A stretch of DNA of 64,000 bases, taken from the NCBI RefSeq assembly GCF_000685095.1, contig NZ_BAYE01000002.1:1-64000 (forward strand), read 5' to 3'. The notes beneath the pieces were generated by a model that ran no database searches, was not told where the DNA came from, and worked only from the letters and a program-made list of their open reading frames with translations. Source of the stretch: Paraburkholderia caledonica NBRC 102488. Lineage in GTDB: Bacteria; Pseudomonadota; Gammaproteobacteria; Burkholderiales; Burkholderiaceae. Position numbers and translations under genes: made by a program. This document shows, one piece after another, positions 31,372 through 39,596 of the stretch; the stretch's first letter is position 1, and each line of letters begins with the position of its first letter.

Positions 31372-32724
31372 ATGCCAACCCTTACTCAGGCAGCGGCGGC
31401 GCCCGCCGTAGCCAGCGAGGCCGAAGAACAGTTGTATCGCAAGGTATTGAAGCGCATCCTGCCGCTGCTGCTTCTCTGCTACGTGGTCGCGTATCTCGAC
31501 CGCGTCAATGTGGGATTTGCAAAACTCCAGATGCTCGACGCGCTGGGCTTCAGCGACAGCATTTACGCCGTGGGCGCCAGCATCTTCTTCTGGGGGTATT
31601 TCCTTTTTGAAATGCCCAGCAATCTTCTTCTTCACAAATACGGTGCGCGGTTCTGGATTGCACGCATTATGGTGACGTGGGGCATTGTCTCCTCGTCACT
31701 GGCGTTCATCTCGCCTCTTTCGCATTTCTTCCATGTGCAGACTTCGACGATGTTCTACATTCTCCGGTTTCTGCTGGGAGTGTGCGAGGCCGGGTTCTTC
31801 CCTGGAATCATCCTGTACATGAACTACTGGTTTCCCGCGAGGCGCCAAAGCGTGGCCATGTCGGGCTTCCTGATTGCCATTCCGGTCAGCCTGACACTCG
31901 GCGGCATCATCTCCGGCTGGCTGATGGAAAACACGCACGGTCTGCTCGGCATGGGAGGCTGGCAATGGATGCTTCTGCTTGAGGGCATTCCTTCTATTCT
32001 CGTCGCCTTCGTCGTGCTTTTCCGCATGGGCAATGGAATTCAATCGGCGAACTGGCTGACGGCTTCCGAGAAAGCTCTGCTGCAAAGGAATCTTGAACAG
32101 GAAAGCTCCAAAAAGACCCACAGCGTTGCAGCTGCGTTGAAGAGCCCACGTGTCTGGTTGTTGACCTTTATTCTTCTCACGTTCAACACCGGCTTCTACG
32201 GCTTGGCCTTCTGGCTGCCTTCGATCATCAAAGCTTCTGGTGTGAAGAGCACTTTGAACATTGGTCTCTTGACCGCTATTCCGTACCTCAGTGCGGTTGT
32301 GGCGATGATCTGGAACGCCTGGCACTCCCGTAAGACCGGGGAGCGCAGATTGCACGCCGCTATTCCTGCCTGTATTGGTGGTGTCGGCCTGATCCTGAGT
32401 GCTGCGTTCGCGAACAACGTTGCTTTGTCGATTGTTTTCCTGACGATTGCCACGTGTGCGATTCTTGGCCTGATGCCGATTTACTGGACGTTCCCGGGAC
32501 AGATTCTTTCTGGCACCGCAGCAGCTGCCGGCATTGCACTCATCAATTCCGTTGGAAATCTGTCCGGCTTCACCGGTTCGATGATTACCAGTGTCGCTAA
32601 AGATCTGACCGGCAATATCAACAATGGCACCTATGCTCTTGGCGCGTGCCTACTCGTCAGTTGCGTCCTCATTCTGTCCATTCCGCGAAGCATGCTGAAC
32701 AGGGATTCGGTCGAGCGCGCGTGA
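31372..32724 (+). CDS. MFS importer, anion:cation symporter type
   Basis: 450 residues and 12 expected membrane helices, after an AAAAGGAGACAGTCCC ribosome binding site. It begins with a soluble lead and RILPLLLLCYVVAYLDRVNV, the classic start of the ACS family (tartrate, glucarate, hexuronate importers). The motif between helices 2 and 3 is ILLHKYGARFW-like; helices 4-5 hold RFLLGVCEAGFFPGIILYMN-YWF. Substrates of the family are organic and sugar acids, which fits the dehydratase genes. Followed by a perfect terminator at 32773. Confidence 0.9.
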   Translation: MPTLTQAAAAPAVASEAEEQLYRKVLKRILPLLLLCYVVAYLDRVNVGFAKLQMLDALGFSDSIYAVGASIFFWGYFLFEMPSNLLLHKYGARFWIARIMVTWGIVSSSLAFISPLSHFFHVQTSTMFYILRFLLGVCEAGFFPGIILYMNYWFPARRQSVAMSGFLIAIPVSLTLGGIISGWLMENTHGLLGMGGWQWMLLLEGIPSILVAFVVLFRMGNGIQSANWLTASEKALLQRNLEQESSKKTHSVAAALKSPRVWLLTFILLTFNTGFYGLAFWLPSIIKASGVKSTLNIGLLTAIPYLSAVVAMIWNAWHSRKTGERRLHAAIPACIGGVGLILSAAFANNVALSIVFLTIATCAILGLMPIYWTFPGQILSGTAAAAGIALINSVGNLSGFTGSMITSVAKDLTGNINNGTYALGACLLVSCVLILSIPRSMLNRDSVERA

Positions 32725-32772
32725 GGAAATCGTAGCTGGTCCGATTGACAACAAACTGACGCAATTCACCGC

Positions 32773-32803
32773 CAGCGGCCCACCATTCGGTGGGCCGCTG
32801 TTC
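32773..32803 (+). terminator. Rho-independent terminator after the MFS gene
   Basis: CAGCGGCCCACC (32773-32784), loop ATTC, GGTGGGCCGCTG (32789-32800), then TTCTTCT. A perfect 12-base stem with four-base loop, 48 bases after the stop codon. Confidence 0.9.
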
Positions 32804-32854
32804 TTCTGCAATGCGTCAGATTTGCGACCCTGCGCGGGCGACGCTACAGGCCGC

Positions 32855-33190
32855 TCATTGCGCGCTGGAGGCAGCCGTATCGGATGCGCCCTTGCCCTGC
32901 GCGCCCTTCTGCGGCTTGCGGGTCGGCGCCATTGTCGAATGTGAACCCTTGGACGAGGACATCGCTCCTCCACCCGTATTGGGTGCACTCATTCCCGCGC
33001 CGCCCTGGCCCGCGCCGTTCGCGCCACCCACGCCAGCACCGCCTGTCCCGACACTGGTGCCGCCGGTTCCGCCGCCGCTGCCGCCACCGTCACCGCCGCT
33101 CCCGCCGCCACCCGCGCCCTGCGCAAACGCGGCGCCAACAGAAGCTGCCACCAAAACTGAACAGAGCATTGCTTTCTTCATTGCTTCCAT
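32855..33190 (-). CDS. secreted glycine-rich protein (111 aa)
   Basis: From ATG 33190, preceded by GGGAGGTAATC, the signal peptide is MEAMKKAMLCSVLVAASVGA-AFA. The mature protein is mostly GGSGG, GGTGG and GAGVGG repeats, then a Ser/Thr-rich segment and a short basic part (TRKPQKGAQGKGAS). Probably disordered and periplasmic or extracellular. Function unknown. Confidence 0.72.
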   Translation of the reverse strand: MEAMKKAMLCSVLVAASVGAAFAQGAGGGGSGGDGGGSGGGTGGTSVGTGGAGVGGANGAGQGGAGMSAPNTGGGAMSSSKGSHSTMAPTRKPQKGAQGKGASDTAASSAQ

Positions 33191-33578
33191 GATTACCTCC
33201 CTGAGTATTCGAACGACCGAACCAGTCTCCAGGTCGGCGCTCCTTTTCGTGCACATGAGATAGCGCGGTCGGTGCAGGCCCGACATTGCGCGTCGTCGAC
33301 CCATTGGCCGCAGTCGTACTCTGATCGACCTGGCATGCATTACGTCGCATGGGCGGTAAGCGATACGCAACCGCTATGCCTGACGTTGAATATGTGGAGT
33401 GGCACAGAGCGATTGCTGGCTTGTGTATTGAGAAGAGGAAGGCGCACGTGGTCGCATGACGCTTGCGAGAGCGGCAAGAGCGTGCATCGAAAGCGAACGG
33501 AAGCGCGCCTCGGGTACGGCGCTTGCGGCGCCTTGCTGATGGTCTGGCCTGGCAAAGTCCGGGCTGAGTTGCCTGCCG
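33191..33578. other. about 390-base region without a recognised gene
   Basis: Lies between the glycine-rich protein and the EAL gene. A 114-aa plus-strand frame spans it but its composition is unnatural, with no ribosome binding site. Confidence 0.4.
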
Positions 33579-34364
33579 TCAGGTTAAATACGCGGTCGCA
33601 TCAACGGTCGGAATAGACCTGAAACCCGGTTTAGCGAAGAAATAGCCTTGCATGAGACTGACGCCATGCGCAATGAAGAAGTCGCGCTCGCCCCTCGTTT
33701 CAATGCCCTCCGCAACCACGCGAATACCTAAATCCTGACATATCGATAGGACGCCTCGCACAACGCGCTGACGCACGCGGTCAGTGTCGATGCCGCGTAA
33801 AAGTCCCATGTCGAGCTTGATAATGTCAGGCTGGAAATCGACCAGCAGGGAAAGCCCCGAATAGCCGGCTCCGAAATCATCGATTGCCGTCAGGAAGCCA
33901 AACTGCTTATACGTCCGGAAAATGTCGACAAGATGGGTGCGATCAGTCAAGTGCTCGCCTTCCACCGTCTCGAAGATGATTCTCTCAATGGGAAAGCCAT
34001 GCGTTCGCGCTGCATCGAGGGTGCTCCTTATGCAAACCTCGGGCTTATAGACCGCGTTGGGCATGAAATTGATGGACAGAAATGCGTCGAGACCGAGCGC
34101 GGCTGCGCTGGCAATGGCGACCTGCCGGCAGTGCTGGTCAAACTGATATTTGTTTGCGTCGTCGACTTGCGAGAGCACCGAATACGCAGATTCGCCATTT
34201 GGGCCGCGCACGAGCGCCTCGCACGCGAACACCGTGCTTGCGCTTACATCGACGATGGGCTGAAACGCGAACCCAATCTCAACGGGCGGGCGCGTCGTGT
34301 CCCGGCACCCAGAACATTTTTGCGGCTGCTCGGCCGCGTGATCGTGAATCTTGAAAGAAGCCAT
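33579..34364 (-). CDS. stand-alone EAL-domain protein (c-di-GMP phosphodiesterase type)
   Basis: 261 residues. Motifs in order: FAFQPIVDVSASTVFACEAL-VRG (EAL at about residue 50), N in FLSINFMPN, E in IIFETVEGEHL, the metal DDFGAGYSGL, K in IIKLDMGLL, and VAEGIETRGE. All catalytic residues seem present, so hydrolysis of c-di-GMP to pGpG is likely. The short N-terminus has a CSGC pair before the domain (about residues 18-21), perhaps redox or metal sensitive. Divergent from the next c-di-GMP gene. Confidence 0.88.
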   Translation of the reverse strand: MASFKIHDHAAEQPQKCSGCRDTTRPPVEIGFAFQPIVDVSASTVFACEALVRGPNGESAYSVLSQVDDANKYQFDQHCRQVAIASAAALGLDAFLSINFMPNAVYKPEVCIRSTLDAARTHGFPIERIIFETVEGEHLTDRTHLVDIFRTYKQFGFLTAIDDFGAGYSGLSLLVDFQPDIIKLDMGLLRGIDTDRVRQRVVRGVLSICQDLGIRVVAEGIETRGERDFFIAHGVSLMQGYFFAKPGFRSIPTVDATAYLT

Positions 34365-34732
34365 TTCGTATTTACCGTCATTGTCTGCTTCGGCGTTGAG
34401 CCTCGCTTGCTTATGCGCACAGCTTTGGACTTATCGTCTATTCCTGACAACTGCACGCATTAATGCATCTTATCGGCGGCCGGCTACAGATCTGTAGAGC
34501 GGCCCTCCAACAAAGCAGAGGCGCGTCCTACCGTCCTCGGCAAGGCGCCGGAATACTCGCCTCGTATTGCTCGCAGCAACCGACAAGACGGCGCGCGCCC
34601 ACGCGCCCCGACGAAGAACTGCCCGTTCTTCAGCGCCCCGCCATTAAAGATTCGCGCAAATGGACCGTAATACTGGGACGTAGTGGCACGCGGCATTCGA
34701 ACGGCCACGCGAACAGGCAGTCGGAGAACAGC

Positions 34733-37144
34733 GTGAGAATCAAAGCGGCATGGCGCCCTAAACCTTCCGGTCGAGATCGGTCTCAGGGCAATGCTCACGC
34801 AGGCGCCAATAGTTCGCCGGCCCGCAACCAGCAGTTTCTCTCCTATTTTCTTGGTCAGTACGGTCAACGCAGCACTCTACCGCTTGCCAGTCTCCTCATT
34901 GCTGTCGCCGCCGGCGTCGGCTTAGGAATTCTGGTGCACCGCGCCGCCAGCGAAGTGGCGACCACCTTGCGTCTTGCACTGGCACTGGCCGCAGGCGTCG
35001 TCGGGCTCGTGGCTATCGGTCGAAAGCTCGCTTCTGACCACGCCCGGCAGCGCGCCGCAATTGCACTGGCGAGTGGGCTTCTCAACGCCAATCGCGACTG
35101 CCTGAAGGTGCTCGATACCGATGCAAAAATGCTGCGGGTGTCAGAGCATGGGGCCGCGTTGATGGAAGCGGAGTCGCCAGAACAACTCAGCGGCGCAGAC
35201 TGGCTCAATTTCTGGAGCGGCGACGAGCGCACGGCCGCCGAGCACGCCTGGCGTGCCGCTCTCGCCGGAACGAGCGCATCTTTCACCGGAAGTTGCCCGA
35301 CGACCAAGGGACGCACCAAGTGGTGGAATTCGACGCTCACACCGGTTACTGGGGAGAACGGCGCGGTAGTCGCGCTTCTGTGTGCTTCAGAAGACGTCAC
35401 TCAGCAGTGCGAGTTGCTAAAAGCACTCCGCGAGCGCAATGAACTCATGCACGAGATGGAGTCGCATGTTCGTCTCGTGTTCTACTCGTGCAGCGCGCAT
35501 TTCGAACACTTTTACCATGTGAGTGCGGGCGTCGAGCGCGTGTTCGGCATCAAAGCTCAAGAGCTCAGCACGAGGCCCTCGGCGTGGCTCGATCTGGTAT
35601 TGCCTGAGGACCTGGAGCCGTTGCTGGCGGAGATGCATCGCATCGCGTCTGAAGGGGTCGAAGGCCGCTCGGAATACCGCATCCGGCGCCCCGATGGTTG
35701 CCTGCGCTGGATCAGAAGCACGGCCTACCCGGTCCACGATGAGTCCGGAAACGTGGTGCGCATTATCGGCGTTAGCGAGGACATCACGTCGGAACAGGAA
35801 CGTCTCGCGGCGCTCGACCGTTTAGCCTACACCGATGGACTCACCGGTCTCGCTAACCGTACCGCCCTCGTTCGGCGGATGAAAACACTGTGCAGACAGA
35901 ACGTTCCGTTCGGCCTCATGTTTATCGACCTTGACCGGTTCAAGGTGCTTAACGATACGTTGGGCCATACGGCCGCCGACCGTCTCTTGCAGGACATCGC
36001 GAACACCATTGCGCAGGCACTGCCTTCCGACGCATGCATTGCACGCCTCGGAGGAGACGAGTTCGCGGTCATCATCAGCGGCGAGACTGACAAGGCTGCA
36101 TTGGCAGCGCTGGCACAGTCTCTTCTGAACGTCTTTTCGACCGACGTTCGGAAGGACAACGCTACGCCCTTCGTCACAGCATCGATCGGCATCTCTCTCT
36201 TTCCCGAGCACGGCCGGGATCACGAGGCGCTCCTCACAAGCGCGGACATCGCAATGTATGCGGCGAAAAAGGGTGGCCGCAACGGCTTCCGCTTCGCCGA
36301 CAAGGCGTCGAGCGACGTACTTGGCGATTTCGAACTCGAGCGCAGCCTGCCTATGGCGCTTGCGTCAGAGCAGTTCGTCCTTCATTTTCAGGGCATTCAT
36401 GAGCCGGCCTCATTGGCGGTGAAAGGCGTTGAAGCACTCGTTAGGTGGAATCATCCAACGCGAGGAATGGTCGGGCCGGGAAGCTTCATCCCCATACTGG
36501 AAGAAAGCGGATTCATTGTCGAAGTCGGGGCATGGGTTATGGATGCAGCCCTCGCGCAACTGGCAATCTGGCGCGCTGCCGGACGCAGGGGGCTTTGCAT
36601 GTCGGTGAATGTGTCGGCGCGTCAACTCAGGGACGACACGATAGTCGCGGTAGTCGACCACGCGCTGCGCAAGCATGCATTGCCGCCACGTTGCCTCGAG
36701 ATCGAGTTGACCGAAAGCGCATTGATGGAAAACCCGTCGCTCGCGCAGGAAACGCTCATGGCACTCAAGCGCCTTGGCGTGCGCATTGCCATCGACGATT
36801 TTGGAACCGGTTATTCCAGCCTGCGCTATCTTGCCGACTTCTCACCCGATACGGTGAAGATCGACCGCTCGTTTACCGCGGGGCTGGGTCGCGACGCAGC
36901 CACCGCGTCGATCATCCGGGGCATCATCCAGATGTCGCACGAACTCGGTATGCAAGTGACAGCCGAAGGTGTCGAAACGGAGCAGCAGCTGCGCACGCTG
37001 CGCGACGCAAGCTGCGACCACGTCCAGGGGTATTTCCTGACGAAGCCGATGGATGCGGAACACCTTGTGGATGCTTGTCGTTCGCTAATGATGCGTCACG
37101 GCCCCCGCTCGATGTCCTTGTTCGCGACGCAAGGCAGCGACTAA
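34733..37144 (+). CDS. membrane PAS-GGDEF-EAL protein
   Basis: About 803 residues from GTG 34733, which follows GGAGAACAGC; the frame is open back to 34463 but that part is unnatural. Two membrane helices near residues 48-90, two PAS-type regions (about 110-235 and 250-370, the second with YRIRRPDGCLRWIRSTAYPV and a PAC end), GGDEF domain with LGGDEFAVII intact (about 370-535), and EAL domain with EALVRWNHPTRGMVGPGSFI, DDFGTGYSSL and AEGVETEQQ. Both cyclase and phosphodiesterase sites look complete, so the balance may be set by the PAS input. No inhibitory RxxD site checked. Confidence 0.9.
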   Translation: MRIKAAWRPKPSGRDRSQGNAHAGANSSPARNQQFLSYFLGQYGQRSTLPLASLLIAVAAGVGLGILVHRAASEVATTLRLALALAAGVVGLVAIGRKLASDHARQRAAIALASGLLNANRDCLKVLDTDAKMLRVSEHGAALMEAESPEQLSGADWLNFWSGDERTAAEHAWRAALAGTSASFTGSCPTTKGRTKWWNSTLTPVTGENGAVVALLCASEDVTQQCELLKALRERNELMHEMESHVRLVFYSCSAHFEHFYHVSAGVERVFGIKAQELSTRPSAWLDLVLPEDLEPLLAEMHRIASEGVEGRSEYRIRRPDGCLRWIRSTAYPVHDESGNVVRIIGVSEDITSEQERLAALDRLAYTDGLTGLANRTALVRRMKTLCRQNVPFGLMFIDLDRFKVLNDTLGHTAADRLLQDIANTIAQALPSDACIARLGGDEFAVIISGETDKAALAALAQSLLNVFSTDVRKDNATPFVTASIGISLFPEHGRDHEALLTSADIAMYAAKKGGRNGFRFADKASSDVLGDFELERSLPMALASEQFVLHFQGIHEPASLAVKGVEALVRWNHPTRGMVGPGSFIPILEESGFIVEVGAWVMDAALAQLAIWRAAGRRGLCMSVNVSARQLRDDTIVAVVDHALRKHALPPRCLEIELTESALMENPSLAQETLMALKRLGVRIAIDDFGTGYSSLRYLADFSPDTVKIDRSFTAGLGRDAATASIIRGIIQMSHELGMQVTAEGVETEQQLRTLRDASCDHVQGYFLTKPMDAEHLVDACRSLMMRHGPRSMSLFATQGSD

Positions 37145-37343
37145 CCGGAGCAAGTCGTTGCTTGGCCGATAACGCGAGCAATTCGGCAATCCAACGCTGA
37201 CGGAAACGAGTCGGACCAGTTTCCGTTTGCAACCGCCAAAGAACCGCGAGCACGCCCCTCGGGCAATTCCCCATAAAGAACCGCCCTCCTTCGCCGTTAA
37301 GACAGGGAATGTAGCTCCGCCCCGCACTGACCCAAGCGGCACC

Positions 37344-38912
37344 ATGGCAGTAAATCTTTCCGTTTCGAAGTCGATTCTCGCGACTCCGCCCGAACTTGGC
37401 GCAGCCGTATCGCCGTCTATTCGTGCCCGGCTGCTGGCGACGCTTTTCGACAACATGCGGCCTCTGCTCATGTCAGTGGTTGCCAGCGCGTTCGTCGCAG
37501 CGGTGGCCTACGCACGCCTGCATCAGCCGTGGGCGATTCTCTGGCTGCTCGCGGACGCGTGGGTTTTGCTAGGACGCCTGAGCATCATTCACGCGTACAC
37601 GTCGCATACCCGCAACAGCCCGCTCAACCCGCGTCCGTGGGCGGCGACGTACGCCCCGTTGTGCCTCACTACGAGCCTCATGCTCGGACTGGGGACCATG
37701 GGATGCGTCGGCACCGCCGACACCACTCTGGCATCGCTCGCCCTCATGGTCGCATCGGGCATTCTGGGCGGAGTCGCTTCGAGGAACGCCTCAGTACCGC
37801 GCCTCGCGATCGCCCAGATATGCCTCGTAACGATACCCATCGGGTTGGGTGCACTGTTCTCGCCTATCGCCGGCTCTTGGATCCTCGTGCCCCCTCTGCT
37901 TCTCTACGTCGGCGCCATGATATCTATCGTGCAGCGCCACTACAGGGGACTCGTCGCCCTGATGATCGCGGAGCAGAATCACGCCGAACTCGCAGTGCGC
38001 TTCGACGCCGCGCTCACTCACATGCCGCATGGGCTTTGCACCATCGACCGGTCGGGAAAGGTGGCCATTGCAAATAGCCGCACCGCCCAGTTGTTCGGCG
38101 CGACGCTCGACACGCTGAAACTGAACGTGCCGCTACCGGAGTTCATCGGCCATCTCGGCTTTGCGCAATTCGGCGAACGGCTGGGTCAGCAGTTCACGGA
38201 AAAATGCTCCACGTGGCTGCACGAAAAACGGCGCCCCCTCGCACTCTCACTGCCCAACGGCCGCCAGTTGGAATTGACGCGAAATCCTGTGCCGGACGGC
38301 AGCGCCGTCGTGATTATCGAAGATGTGACCGAGCGCAAGCAGAGCGAAGCGAAGGTACTGTATATGGCTCGTCACGACTCGCTTACCGGGCTTGCGAACC
38401 GGCGCGGACTGCGCGAGCGTCTTGAGAAGATTCTGTCGAGCGCGCGCCGCGGCGGCGATACGCGGACCGCCGTGCTCTACCTGGATCTGGACGGCTTCAA
38501 GCAGGTCAACGACAGGCACGGCCATACCGCCGGAGACGAAGTTCTGGAAGCAGTCGCGACACGCCTTACCGAAACGCTGCGGCATGGGGAATTTGCCGCG
38601 CGCCTTGGCGGAGACGAGTTTGCCGTGATCGTCGAGAATGCCGCGCTACACGCGGTCGTTGCAATCGCCGAGCGCGTGATCCGCGAAATAGCGAAGCCGT
38701 ATCCCCTAACGGCGGGCGGCACGATCCATATCGGCACGAGCATCGGCATTGCGCTGGCGGAAACACAAGAACCCGTCGACGACCTGATCAGGCGCGCCGA
38801 CGAGGCCATGTACAGCGCAAAAGAGGCGGGCAAAGGCACCTACCGCATTTCGCACGGGCAGACCGAGCCGGAACCGGACGCGGATCGGGATGCGAGCGTC
38901 GGTACAGCCTGA
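37344..38912 (+). CDS. membrane diguanylate cyclase (PAS-GGDEF)
   Basis: 522 residues from the ATG at 37344. Six or so membrane helices form the N-terminal sensor (about 30-215: LMSVVASAFVAAVAYARLHQ through LVPPLLLYVGAMISIV). Then a PAS segment (RFDAALTHMPHGLCTIDRSG) and the GGDEF domain, HDSLTGLANRRGLRERLEKI and RLGGDEFAVI, complete. It should make c-di-GMP at the membrane. It follows the dual-domain gene in the same direction with a 200-base gap, so these genes form a c-di-GMP cluster. Confidence 0.9.
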   Translation: MAVNLSVSKSILATPPELGAAVSPSIRARLLATLFDNMRPLLMSVVASAFVAAVAYARLHQPWAILWLLADAWVLLGRLSIIHAYTSHTRNSPLNPRPWAATYAPLCLTTSLMLGLGTMGCVGTADTTLASLALMVASGILGGVASRNASVPRLAIAQICLVTIPIGLGALFSPIAGSWILVPPLLLYVGAMISIVQRHYRGLVALMIAEQNHAELAVRFDAALTHMPHGLCTIDRSGKVAIANSRTAQLFGATLDTLKLNVPLPEFIGHLGFAQFGERLGQQFTEKCSTWLHEKRRPLALSLPNGRQLELTRNPVPDGSAVVIIEDVTERKQSEAKVLYMARHDSLTGLANRRGLRERLEKILSSARRGGDTRTAVLYLDLDGFKQVNDRHGHTAGDEVLEAVATRLTETLRHGEFAARLGGDEFAVIVENAALHAVVAIAERVIREIAKPYPLTAGGTIHIGTSIGIALAETQEPVDDLIRRADEAMYSAKEAGKGTYRISHGQTEPEPDADRDASVGTA

Positions 38913-39222
38913 GCGCGCACGACGCGCTGGTAGCGACTCGCGCAGTGGCCCCCTCCGTTCACACGTAGGCTAATGCCGCCCGTGCCGAAGACCCCGGCGT
39001 AAGCAGCGCCTCTGCGTTCCTCGATGCGCAATCCGCATGCCGCTACACGAAGCGTAACGTTCGCAGGCCGGCCTGCCGTGCCCTACGGCCTGCAATTAGA
39101 ACGGAGTATTTCCCCCTGATTGACCCACCCTCTGCGCTGGGCTATGAATCCGATATGCATATCCGGCGATGCACATGCGTGCCGCCGCGCGCTATCGCCG
39201 AATTCAGACGGAGGAAGCCGTC
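38913..39222. other. about 310-base region, nothing recognised
   Basis: Only short antisense frames. GGAGGAAGCCGTC directly before 39223 is the ribosome binding site of the next gene. Confidence 0.4.
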
Positions 39223-39507
39223 ATGCTCACGAGACTCGTCGCAATCGCATTGGCGCTCGCGTTCACAGGGACAGGACATGCACAGGGCGGCACCGTGGGC
39301 TCAGGGACCAGCCGCCCCCGCACGGACGCAAGCAAGACGGGCAGCGCGAAACCGCAAGCGCCCGCTTCCGCGCCGGCGACCGGCAGTGCGTCGCTGCCGG
39401 TCGGCTCGGGCATTATCGTGGCCCCAGACGAAGGCGCGCGCCCGCCGCGTCCTGACGCATCGCCCGGCACGCCTGCCAATCCAAGCGGCCTGAAGAAGCC
39501 CGATTGA
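39223..39507 (+). CDS. small secreted Pro/Ala/Gly-rich protein (94 aa)
   Basis: From ATG 39223 with GGAGGAAGCCGTC upstream. Signal peptide MLTRLVAIALALAFTGTGHA, then a low-complexity region with TDASKTGSAKPQAPASAPAT and IIVAPDEGARPPRPDASPGT, ending LKKPD. Likely a disordered envelope protein. Function unknown. Confidence 0.68.
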   Translation: MLTRLVAIALALAFTGTGHAQGGTVGSGTSRPRTDASKTGSAKPQAPASAPATGSASLPVGSGIIVAPDEGARPPRPDASPGTPANPSGLKKPD

Positions 39508-39596
39508 GCCGAGGCCGGTTAGCGGCCGCAGTCAGAGCGCAAATCTGCTGCCCCCACCGGCGGCGGCCCGTACCGCCGCGAACGACGCAGGTGACG

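Noticed and set aside
34463-34732. Extended N-terminus of the PAS-GGDEF-EAL protein
   Set aside because: The first 90 codons are Arg/Gln-rich and without pattern; a GTG with strong ribosome binding site at 34733 explains the start better.
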